A stretch of 64,000 bases of DNA from Paulinella micropora (lineage: Eukaryota > Cercozoa > Imbricatea > Euglyphida > Paulinellidae): contig WBZZ01000631.1 of the NCBI GenBank assembly GCA_019918135.1, positions 1 through 64,000 on the forward strand, read 5' to 3'. The notes beneath the pieces are model-generated. The model searched no databases, was not told where the DNA came from, and saw only the letters and a list, made by a program, of their open reading frames with translations. Shown here piece after piece: positions 37,003-45,609 of this stretch. Made by a program: the position numbers and the translations under genes. How positions within the stretch are numbered: position 1 is the stretch's first letter; every line of letters begins with the position of its first letter.

Positions 37003-40000
37003 ATGGTTGAACCGTGCCGTTGGGCGGGCGTACGGCTGCTGGCCTGGCTGGCGGTCGCCCCTTTCCCCCCCCCCCCCCCGCGCAGCCCTGCCATCTCGTG
37101 TGTATGTGTGTGTTAGGCCCGGGCCTACGCCGCCTGTGACCCCGCGCTGCACGCCAGCGTGCTGGCGGGCACGTACGCCGGCCTGCCGGCCTACCCCGGC
37201 GTGTGCAACAACACCGCGACGCCCCTCCTCTGCCAGGGCGCCAGCGACTGCCGCGTGTGCTACGACGGCTCGCAACTGTATTCGCAGCGCATCGGGCCGG
37301 TCTGTACCCAGCTCGGGGCCAACGACCCCGTGTGCCAAACGTTAGGCCCCGGCTGGGCCTGCACCAGCTTTGGGGCGCAGTGCCTGTTGCCCGCCGTAAT
37401 ACCCAAACCCCGGGCGGTGGGCTGCCTCGTGACGGCGCTGGGCAAAGGCGCGGTGTGCACGGCCAACGATGTGCGCCTGTCGTCGGTCGTGAACGTGGTC
37501 GAGCTGGACCCGTGCGAGTTTCCCGGCGACACGGCCGTGATCAACGTGGCCGCCAGGCTCAAGATAGGCGCGCAGACCCGTTATGATATTGGGGTGTTCA
37601 TCGCCACCGACGGCGACAGCGCGCTGACCGGCGCCAATTGCGTCACGTTCGCGCTGCCCGTGCCCCTGCCGGCCGTGGCGACGGGGGCGCCGCAGTACTG
37701 GCGCAACGAGGAAGCCACGGTTGACGACTGCTGCGGCGACGGCATCAAGCCCGCGCAGAGCAGCACGAACCGCGAGGACGAGCCCGTACTCTTGATGGCG
37801 AACCTCACGGTCAAGTGTGTGCCCGGCCTCACCTTTGGCATGGTGGACGTGAACGCCTGCTTCAGCTGGGAGAACCAGGCCAACGGAGGTTGCCACGACG
37901 TGGACCTGTTGCGGCCGCAGACGTCGTCCAAGTGCCGGTGCGACCGGGTGCCGGGCGTGAAGGTCTTCCTGCCCTCGAAGCTGGTGTACAACGTGCGCAT
38001 CGACGCGGCCACGGACCCGCGCCCGGCCCTGTACCCGTGCTTTCGCTTGCTGTTGACACAGCTGTCAAGGGCGGACCCCCGGGCCGGGGTGATGCAGGCC
38101 CAAACCCTGTTTCTGTACGACAAGGTGGTCGACCCGCTGTGTACCGCAGCGAGGGCCGAATGGAGTTCCGTCACCGAGAGCTCGCAGGGCGCCGGCACGC
38201 TGAACGAGCCCCCGCAGAGCGGGAACTACAGCGTAGACCTCGTGGCGGCGCAGCAAGGCACGGCCCCCGGCACGTGGGCGATCCAGAACTTGACGTGCGT
38301 GGTCGAGAATAGTCCTTGCTCGCAGGCGTCGGTGCTGGCCTGGGGCGCGTACGACTCGGCTTGTACGGCCGACAGCCTCGAGGGCGGGGCGTTCACGTGC
38401 CCCAAGTGGGCGGCGTGCGTGGTGGGCGACCAGACGACGTACCCGGGCTACGACGCCAAAACCGGGCAGGCTTGGCAGTACACCACGACGACGACGTACT
38501 ACCCGCCGACATTGTCGCACTTTGTGCCCGAGGGCGGGAACGTGACCTGCACCCTGGCCCTGCGGTACGTGGCGCCCAGCCCATCCGTCTCCCTCACGGC
38601 TTCGGCGAGCTCCACGGCTTCGGCGAGCGCGACCGCGAGCCCGTCGGTCTCGGGCACTGCTTCCACCAGCGCGACCAGGAGCCCGTCGGTCTCGGGCACT
38701 GCATCCCCCAGCACGACCCAGAGCCAGTCGGTCTCGGGCACTGCATCCCCCAGCACGACCCAGAGCCAGTCGGTCTCGGGCACTGCTTCCACCAGCACGA
38801 CACGGAGCCCGTCGGTCTCGGGCACTGCTTCCACCAGCACGACCCAGAGCCTCACGGGTACGGCGAGCTCGACCCCGAGCCCGTCGGTCTCGGGCACTGC
38901 TTCTACCAGCACGACACGGAGCCCGTCGGTCTCGGGCACTGCTTCCACCAGCACGACCCAGAGCCTCACGGGTACGGCGAGCTCGACCCCGAGCCCGTCG
39001 GTCTCGGGCACTGCTTCCACCAGCACGACACGGAGCCCGTCGGTCTCGGGCACTGCTTCCGCCAGCACGACCCAGAGCCTCACGGGTACGGCGAGCTCGA
39101 CCCCGAGCCCGTCGGTCTCGGGCACTGCTTCCACCAGCACGACCCAGAGCCAGTCGGTCACAGCGAGCGCGACAGCGAGCCCGTCGGTCTCGGGCACTGC
39201 ATCCACGAGCACGACCCGGAGCCCGTCGGTCTCGGGCACTGCATCCACCAGCATGACCCAGAGCCAGTCGGTCACAGCGAGCGCGACAGCGAGCCCGTCG
39301 GTCTCGGGGACCGCTTCCACCAGCACGACCCGGAGCCAGTCGGGCACGGCGAGCGCGACACGGAGCCCTGCGGAGAGCACCAGCGTGACCCCGAGTCCCC
39401 TCAGCGTCTCGGCCAGCCCCTCACTTTCTGCCACACCTACACCTCAGCCGTTTGTCATGACCATCCAAACGTTCTCCTGTGACGAATTCCTGCTGCCCGT
39501 GCTGTATAACCTCCCTAGCCGCAGGCGTCGTCTACAAGGTCTGGCACAGTCGACAACCCCAATAGCTGTGCGGAGTGAGAGAGCTAACTGGCTTACTGCT
39601 TTTTTTTGGGTGTGCGCAGCCAAATTCTGCGGGCGGCGCCGCCACCTGGCCCAAATTGTTACCTCCGCTATCACCATCGACTGGGGCGACGGCAGCGCCC
39701 TAGAGCTCGCCACCACGGGCCACAACAGCGCCCCGAGCCTGCACACGTACGCCCCGCCCGGGACCTACACTGTTCGGGTCTGGGGCGTCATGCAGGGCTG
39801 GACCCTGGACCTGCTGTCCCCGCGCAGCGGGAAGCCATCGTCAACATTACGTCCTGGTGCCAACTGCTGCTGCACCCGACCTTTGGCCACCACTTCGAGG
39901 GCGCCACCAACCTGCTGTACCTGCCGCCCTTCGCCCAGCTAGACTGTTGCGCCGGCCTGCTGAGCTTGGAATACTCGTTCAAGGACCTGCCGGCGCTTAC

Positions 40001-40406
40001 GTACGAGCTGGGCGACGTGGATCTCAGCTCCGTCTACTTCTTGCGGCACATGTTCGAAAACTCGCCCAACCTCCGGCTCGACATTGGCGCGTGGAATACC
40101 TCGCACATCTATGACCTGCAGTATATGTTCAAGAACCACGCTACCTTCAATACCGACATTAGTGGCTGGGACGTGAGCAACGTCGAGTACTTCACGGGCA
40201 TGTTCAGCGGGGCCAGCGCCTTCAACCAACCACTGGACGGCTGGAACACTAGCGCCGGCCGGTTCGTCAACTACATGTTCAAGGGCGCCACGGCCTTTAG
40301 CGCCGACCTGAGCGGTTGGGCCCTGCCGCGAGTGAGTACGTGCACCGGCTTCGGCGACCAGTCGAGCCTGGCGCTGTCGCACATGCCCCCGAAATGCCAG
40401 TTTTAG
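37003..40406 (+). CDS. Large secreted mucin-like stalk + PKD + DUF285 protein, spliced
   Basis: Exon 1 (37003-37053) gives MVEPCRWAGVRLLAWLA; after a 63-bp intron the reading resumes at ARAYA|ACDP, completing a signal peptide. Residues to about 480 form a Cys-rich external domain (CNNTATPLLCQGASDCRVCYDG; many spaced Cys). A Ser/Thr stalk of SVSGTASTSTT(R/Q)SP-type repeats fills about 38.58-39.40 kb. The TPQPFVMTIQ segment, a phase-1 intron at 39539-39619, a PKD-like unit (ITIDWGDG...TYAPPGTYTVRVWG) and DUF285 repeats ending STCTGFGDQS...PPKCQF follow. The last part lies in another frame (about one break or read error). Compared with its neighbour at 35.1-36.4 kb it has an added Cys-rich head and a far longer stalk. 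Confidence 0.7.
37054..37116 (+). other. Putative intron (63 bp, phase 0) after the signal peptide exon
   Basis: The donor GGCG|GTCGCC is weak. The tract then carries a long C run and ends GTGTGTTAG|GCC. The in-frame stop directly before exon 2 is the acceptor TAG itself, so exon 2 cannot be read without splicing or a different start. Confidence 0.55.
38586..39370 (+). repeat. Coding tandem repeats of the Ser/Thr stalk
   Basis: About twenty imperfect 36-48-bp units encode SVSGTASTSTT plus RSP, QSQ or QSLTGTASS variants. The units are nearly identical at the DNA level (GTCTCGGGCACTGCTTCCAC recurs), so length variation between isolates is likely. Confidence 0.85.
39539..39619 (+). other. Putative GT-AG intron (81 bp, phase 1)
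   Basis: The donor is ACAAG|GTCTGG; the acceptor follows TTTTTTTTGGGTGTGCGCAG|CC. Its length is a multiple of three with no stop, so spliced and retained forms both read on. The position and phase equal those of the intron in the divergent paralog. Confidence 0.6.
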
Positions 40407-40786
40407 TGCCCGGGCCGCTTATGCTTGGGCGACTGTGCGTGTACTGGTAGGCTGGCCCGCCCTCCGTAAGCTAGTTTTGAACGGTGTTTCTTTTTTAGTG
40501 AATTAAAAAAGGCGGCCCTTGTGTTATTCTGCTACTTTTGTGCCGGGGTTTCTTTTGATGAATTTCAATTGCTAGCGTGCCGAGTGAATGTGAGACAGGA
40601 AATGAAAACACTGGAGAAGAGGAAAATGGCGAAGAGGAAAATGGCGGCCTTGCCGCCATCCCCCCCCCCCCAAAGTCGCCAAAGGAATCAAAAACCTTCT
40701 CAGACAGTGGCCCCCCCCCGCTGGCCTCGATTTCTTTTTTTGGGGGTGTGTATTGTCTAGCTTTGTTTATATTCCCAGACGTAAAA
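40407..40786 (+). other. Intergenic with C runs and A-rich segment
   Basis: C runs near 40.66 and 40.71 kb, a GAAAATGGCGAAGAG direct repeat near 40.62 kb, and an open frame without an ATG that runs into the next gene. It is taken as a 5' leader rather than coding. Confidence 0.45.
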
Positions 40787-41401
40787 ATGCAAAGTGCCGC
40801 TCCGCGAGGCGAACTGTTGCTGTCCTTGTCCGGCGCGTTCGCTCCGCTTGCCTTGCGCCCCGACTCGTTCGACCTGCATGGCAAGCGGCTGCAGGGCACC
40901 CTCGAGGCCGACGGCTCGTTGCGGCTAGACAGTGTCTCGCTGTCCGACGACCTGAGCGTGCGGGCCGAGGACGCCCGGGCGACGGCGGCGCACGTACTGC
41001 AGAAACGGCGCGAGGATGTGCGGCTGGTGCAGCAGGACCTGCTGGCGCTGGAGTGCAAGCTGCGCCAGCCCCCCGCTGAGGACGACGACGACGAGACTGC
41101 CGCGCCCGCCCGGGATGAGGTCGTGAGGCTGAACCAAACCGTAGCTCAACACGAGCGCGAGATCGAACGGCTAGAACAGCAGCGCCAGCTCACGGTCACG
41201 TACACCGAGACCACCGAGACCAGCACAGTTGTGCTACCCCCTGGCGTGATCGTCTCGGTGCCGGCGCTGGCCGCCACGCCGCTGCTCTGGTGCCCGCGGC
41301 TCGACCCGACAGTTGTGCTCCACAGCTCGCTGCGCACGACCCTGGTCGAAATCAGGCCGCCCGGGGCCGCGCCGCCTTCCGTGTGGTGCCCACCCCCCTG
41401 A
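40787..41401 (+). CDS. Coiled-coil 204-residue protein
   Basis: The ATG at 40787 begins MQSAAPRGELLLSL. Residues ~55-135 form an amphipathic coiled coil interrupted by an acidic loop (AEDDDDETAAP). A strand-rich C-terminal domain (LTVTYTETTETSTVVLPPGVIVSVPAL) with a Pro-rich end follows. There is no signal peptide or membrane span. I do not recognise a family; a structural or adaptor protein is likely. The frame extends upstream of the ATG only through non-ATG codons and homopolymers. Confidence 0.65.
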   Translation: MQSAAPRGELLLSLSGAFAPLALRPDSFDLHGKRLQGTLEADGSLRLDSVSLSDDLSVRAEDARATAAHVLQKRREDVRLVQQDLLALECKLRQPPAEDDDDETAAPARDEVVRLNQTVAQHEREIERLEQQRQLTVTYTETTETSTVVLPPGVIVSVPALAATPLLWCPRLDPTVVLHSSLRTTLVEIRPPGAAPPSVWCPPP

Positions 41402-41769
41402 CCTCGGCGCGCCACACCGCCAGGCGGCAAGTAACGACGAAACAAAAAAGACGCAGAAAAAGTCCTTTTCTTAAGGGGGGAAAGGCCCCCCCCCCACTCC
41501 CACTCGCCTGTTGTTCTCTCTCCTTTCCCCCGCGCAGCCATTCATTTGTTCTTTCTCTTTTTTTCCCCCCGCACTCTGGCTCTCTCCGAAACCCCCCCCC
41601 CTCCCCCACTGGACCCCACCATTCCCGACGCCTTTCGCTCCGACGGCCGTTCTCTCTCTCCCCGCCCTTCTTCTTGTCTCCAAGACAGCCGCGCAACCCT
41701 GCACACTCGCCCACAAAAAAGGCCGGACACTAACACAAAAAAAAGAAAAGGGGGGGAGGGACTTCTGCC
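41402..41769 (+). other. Pyrimidine-rich leader
   Basis: C runs and CT-rich sequence across almost the whole gap, with an A-rich stretch directly before the ATG at 41770. No gene was seen. Confidence 0.5.
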
Positions 41770-42876
41770 ATGCACCAGTGCCCCCACTGTCGCACCGTCT
41801 ATGACCAGGACCAGCACGGCGTGCTGTGGGTAGCAGAACAGGTCTGCCAAGGCGAGAAAAAGCTGGCGCCCAAGGCTTCGTGCAGGCCAACAAAGTGCCC
41901 GGCGCTAGGCTACCAGTGGTGGGAGAAATTCCTCACCGGCTGCTTGCTCGATCTTTTGGGCGGGCCCGCCACGCCGGACCGGAGTGCCTGGACTTACGAA
42001 AAGGTGGGGGCTCTGATCTTCGATCTGTTCTGGATGCCCGACGACTACTCGTCCGTTGTGCGGGACATTAGCAGAGCCAAAAAAGTGCCGGACCCGCAAG
42101 ACCAAAGAGAGTGGAACAGGGACGGCCCGGAAGCCCGCTTCAAGCTGCTGCTGTCATTCTTGCGCCATTGGGTTCGCAGTGACCGAGAATACGTGCAGCA
42201 AGTCGTAAGCCCGCCGGCGGGCAAAGGCCTCGAGAAGCTGGAGTACCTCCTGAAGGTGGCCGAGGCCAAGGGCTTCCACTTCCCCGGCGCAGAGATGCGA
42301 GTGCCCATCGCTCTGCTGGATTGCCTGAGCAAAGGTAACAAGGGCGGGCCCAGCGTCTGGGTAGTGTGCGCACAGCGCGGGGGAGACGTGCTTGTCGCCA
42401 TGTCGGCGAGCGCGCTTGCAGGCCAAGCGCGCTACCAATACCACACGGGCGTACACAAGCCTAGGGCGCAGCGGCGCACCCCTCCCCGCTCCGGCCTCTC
42501 GCTGCCCCTCCAAAAGTTCGCGGCCGCCGCGCTGGACCTGTGCCTGGGCCCGGCGCAGCGTTACGTGATTGCCAGCCCAGTGCCCGCCATGTGGAAAAGT
42601 CTAGAAAAGGGAGGGCTGCAAAAGGGTACTGATTACATTGTGCTCGACGCAGCGCAGAACAGCGGGGGTACACTAGCCATCCAGTGGCCGCAGTTGGACA
42701 GTTGCTACCTGCGGCTGGGCGCGAATCACTGTATTTCCGCAACCTCTGCTTGGTTTGTGTCCAGCAACCAGGCGCTGAGAAGCCAGGCACCGCACTATAG
42801 CTGCTCGGACCAGGAGCGCTGCGAGACCTGCCAAGGGCCCGTCAAAATCCACGTGCTAAAAAAGCAGGACTCGTAG
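41770..42876 (+). CDS. Protein with N- and C-terminal Cys pairs (368 aa)
   Basis: The product begins MHQCPHCRTVYDQDQ, a zinc-knuckle-like CxxC, with further Cys at about residues 27-46. It ends with SCSDQERCETCQGP, so both ends may bind zinc. The middle (about 60-330) is globular with several Trp and a Lys/Arg-rich loop near residue 225. No catalytic motif was identified. Start choice is firm because the ATG lies just before the first CxxC and after a homopolymer-rich leader. The family is unknown; a nucleic-acid or protein-binding factor is possible. Confidence 0.65.
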   Translation: MHQCPHCRTVYDQDQHGVLWVAEQVCQGEKKLAPKASCRPTKCPALGYQWWEKFLTGCLLDLLGGPATPDRSAWTYEKVGALIFDLFWMPDDYSSVVRDISRAKKVPDPQDQREWNRDGPEARFKLLLSFLRHWVRSDREYVQQVVSPPAGKGLEKLEYLLKVAEAKGFHFPGAEMRVPIALLDCLSKGNKGGPSVWVVCAQRGGDVLVAMSASALAGQARYQYHTGVHKPRAQRRTPPRSGLSLPLQKFAAAALDLCLGPAQRYVIASPVPAMWKSLEKGGLQKGTDYIVLDAAQNSGGTLAIQWPQLDSCYLRLGANHCISATSAWFVSSNQALRSQAPHYSCSDQERCETCQGPVKIHVLKKQDS

Positions 42877-43091
42877 CTTCTTTTACGGGCCGTTTCTTCC
42901 CTTTGCCGTACGGTCCTTGGCTTCCTCTCTCCCCCCCCCCTCCCGCAAAAGAAAACCTACCTGCGCGCCTGAACACCCCCCCTGCCGTTTCCGTTTTTCT
43001 CGCCATTTTTTCTTCCTGCCGGCCTTTCCCCCACATTCTCTCTTTTCTCACCATATTCTCCCCCCCCCGTCGGTTTGTCTTTCTTTCAAAC

Positions 43092-43502
43092 ATGAGACTT
43101 TCTTGTCGCCTCCTCTCGCACCGCGCTAAGCCCGCTCCCGCATCCAGCAGCACCAAACCGCTCGCGTCGTTCTTGGTGGGCGTCGGCGCTGCCTTGTGCT
43201 GGTGGTTGCTCTTCTTCGTGCTGCTGCCGCGCACAGTCCAACGCTACCAACCCTGCAGCCTGCGCGCCCGGCTGTGCAGGTTCCGCCGGCGGGGCTCGGA
43301 CGAGGCAACCGTTTGGTGCCATCTGCACCACTGGCTCCTGTACGTCGGTCTGGGGACGGCCTTGTGCCTGGCGGACTGGCCTTCCTGGCTGCGCTGGGGC
43401 GGCCTGGGCTTTTCCGTTGTCCTCGTCGTGCAGGGCCTCTGCTACCGGGACCGCTGCCGCTTCTGCTATGTGTTGCCCCAGCCCAACAGTTCGGACGTGT
43501 AA
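43092..43502 (+). CDS. Small membrane protein (136 aa)
   Basis: From the ATG at 43092, a basic N-terminus is followed by hydrophobic segments at about residues 24-46, 80-96 and 98-116, with a Cys- and Arg-rich loop between. The end has CYRDRCRFCYVLPQ. It lacks a clear cleavable signal peptide, so it is probably a multi-span membrane protein. No family was recognised. A C-run leader precedes it, as before other plus-strand genes here. Confidence 0.6.
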   Translation: MRLSCRLLSHRAKPAPASSSTKPLASFLVGVGAALCWWLLFFVLLPRTVQRYQPCSLRARLCRFRRRGSDEATVWCHLHHWLLYVGLGTALCLADWPSWLRWGGLGFSVVLVVQGLCYRDRCRFCYVLPQPNSSDV

Positions 43503-43898
43503 CACCTCTCTACCTTCCTCCCTCCCTCACTACCCCCGCGCCCGCACGGGGCGAGCAAGCTTGAAAGGGAAAAAAAATACCAGTTTCGTCAAATACTCTT
43601 TTAATTTAAAAAACAAAACTTTCTTCAAATTGTAGGCAAATTTTGGGGCCGCCCAAGCGCAGCGATGCTTTGTTTTTTTTCTTGGTGAACGTATGGTCTG
43701 GCGCGCGCGCCATTTCGCCGGCACGGCCTTTAGGCAACAAGCGTTACGACGAGAATCTGCTTTTTTTTGTCGTAACGCTTGTAGCTCTGAATCGCTTGCC
43801 AGAAGGCAAACAAACAAATTTTTTTTGACAGCGGAACTGCGGGTTTTTGGGAGGCTGCCGCAAGGACGGGCACCCGCGGCCCCCCCCCCGCGGGTGGT
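43503..43898. other. Convergent 3' gap with hairpin
   Basis: A perfect 14-bp inverted repeat (43737-43750 and 43769-43782; arm ACAAGCGTTACGAC, 18-bp T-rich loop) lies midway between two convergent genes and could end transcription on both strands. A TTAATAAAAAATC (AT-rich) follows at the end of the minus-strand gene. No gene was seen. Confidence 0.5.
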
Positions 43899-45269
43899 TT
43901 AATAAAAAATCAGCTGTACCTCCGGTCTTTGGGCCCGGAAGTCTTGTATCTCCTGCAGCGGGATCTTCTCAAACCCGAGACGGAGCTTCCGCAGCGGCCG
44001 GCATTGCCGCAAGCCCGCCATGGTAGTGATGTTTCGGCACAGATAGATTTCGAGCTCTCGCAGAAAGCGGCAGTGCTGCAGTCCGGCTAGACCGTGTAGG
44101 CCCGAGCATTTCTCGAGGGTTAATTTACAGAGGACGGGGAAATCGTTTAGGACACTGACGTCCGTGAACCGCGGGCACTCCACTAGGTGCAGCGCGCTCA
44201 GCTTGCGGCAGCTTGTCAGCGGGAGTAGGTCCTCGCTAGCCAGATTGCACCTCCACAGCTTTAGCTCGACTACAGGAAACTCTAGTAAATTGCTGAAGAA
44301 CTCGCAGCCCGTGAGCGTAAGCCTGAGGGTCTCGAGCGGGAGCGCGGACAGTACCCCGAGGTTCGCGCCCGTCAGGCCCGTGCTGCAGTCTAGCAGGTCT
44401 AAATGCCGCAGTGTCTTGAGAGACTGTAAGAGCTCCAAGCGGGACTCTGGTAGATCCCAGATGCTCAGCCGCTCCAGCTGTTTAAGCGTGGCAAAAGCCG
44501 CGCGGGCTCCCTCTTCGGTCAGATAATGTTGTTTGTACAGGTTCAGCTCCTGCAATGGCAGACCTTGGAGTCCCAGGCCAGAGATGCGCGGACAGTTTTC
44601 CAAGTCTAACCGCCGTAGCCCTGTTAACACCGACAGCGCCGAGCCCGTCAGGTTGGCGCAGCGCGACAAGACCAGTCGTTGCAAACCTGCAAACCTCGGC
44701 AGTGCCACCCGCAGGTCGGCGTCAGTAATTCTACTGTTTTCGAGGCACAGCACAGCCACCAAAAGGGCGTTCGGCAGCCGCTGCAGACAGTCGTTTAGGT
44801 TGGCGTGGTTGACCAACTTCAAGCTGTGGATCACAGAGAAGGCTGCCAGAAGCTCGCTCGAAACGAGGCCGAAGACCGCTAACTCCTGCACCTCTACCTG
44901 TGTGACCAGCGGCACTAGTGTCTCCTGGCTGCGCGCCTTAAGCCATCTCAGGGTAAGACTCGGCAGCGACTGCCCCGTCGTCCGGCAAACGGGGCCCAAG
45001 ACCGACAGTATTCGGCGGTCCTCCACAAGCGAGAGGTCTAGCTTGGCCCGGAAGTGTGCCCAGAAATCGGCCGACGTGACCACCGCCCGGAATTCTGTGC
45101 ACACGAGTTGCCATGCAGCGGCCTCGTGGGCGCCCGCTAGGTCCCTGATCATAGCCCAGACGTCCAGGGGCAAAACAAAAAGCCACGAAATACTGTGGGT
45201 TAGCAAGGTGTCTGCGTGCAACTTCTGGCGTTTGGCGGCCCTGCCCCCCGAGTCTTGCACATACGACAT
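43899..45269 (-). CDS. F-box/LRR protein (456 aa, intact)
   Basis: ATG at 45269. After a basic head (AAKRQKL, possibly a nuclear localisation signal), residues ~28-70 form an F-box-like unit (LFVLPLDVWAMIRDLAGAHEAAAWQLVCTEFRAVV). From ~140 to the end there are about twelve leucine-rich repeats of the Cys type (LRRLDLENCPRISGLGL; LRHLDLLDCSTGLTGANL). It is the intact paralog of the broken copy at 10.45-11.84 kb and shares the same head, including AAKRQKL. Function as an SCF-type adaptor is inferred from family knowledge; the host or viral target is unknown. Confidence 0.8.
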   Translation of the reverse strand: MSYVQDSGGRAAKRQKLHADTLLTHSISWLFVLPLDVWAMIRDLAGAHEAAAWQLVCTEFRAVVTSADFWAHFRAKLDLSLVEDRRILSVLGPVCRTTGQSLPSLTLRWLKARSQETLVPLVTQVEVQELAVFGLVSSELLAAFSVIHSLKLVNHANLNDCLQRLPNALLVAVLCLENSRITDADLRVALPRFAGLQRLVLSRCANLTGSALSVLTGLRRLDLENCPRISGLGLQGLPLQELNLYKQHYLTEEGARAAFATLKQLERLSIWDLPESRLELLQSLKTLRHLDLLDCSTGLTGANLGVLSALPLETLRLTLTGCEFFSNLLEFPVVELKLWRCNLASEDLLPLTSCRKLSALHLVECPRFTDVSVLNDFPVLCKLTLEKCSGLHGLAGLQHCRFLRELEIYLCRNITTMAGLRQCRPLRKLRLGFEKIPLQEIQDFRAQRPEVQLIFY

Positions 45270-45609
45270 CTTTGCCGAAAAAAAAGCCGGACGTAAAAAC
45301 GGAAGAAAGGATGGCAGGGGCGGTAAAAAAACTTTTGGCCACTCTTCTCTTTCTTTTTTTAAGAAACTGGCCGTACAAACAAAGGGGGCGGGGGCTCAAG
45401 GAGCCCCCCCCCCCAAAAAAATGCTAGGCGAGCAAAAAGCGCGGGAGGGGGTGTAGGACAAAGCTTCTGGTTTTTACCAAAAGATTTGGAACATATTTAA
45501 AAACTTGGAATGTTCCTCTTCCGAAAAAAAAACATTTTTTAAAAATTAATAATATAATACAAGAAAGCTCACGAGCTCTTTTGCTCTCTTGCACGCGCGC
45601 GCCACTTTT
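45270..45609. other. Intergenic: C run then AT-rich tail
   Basis: A plus-strand C run at about 45.40 kb, then A/T-rich sequence (45.48-45.56 kb) marking the 3' end of the minus-strand gene that stops at 45610. No gene was seen. Confidence 0.5.

Noticed and set aside
38499-39434. 311-residue minus-strand frame of EAVPETDGL repeats
   Set aside because: It is the antisense of the Ser/Thr stalk repeats; any frame across a 3n tandem array stays open.
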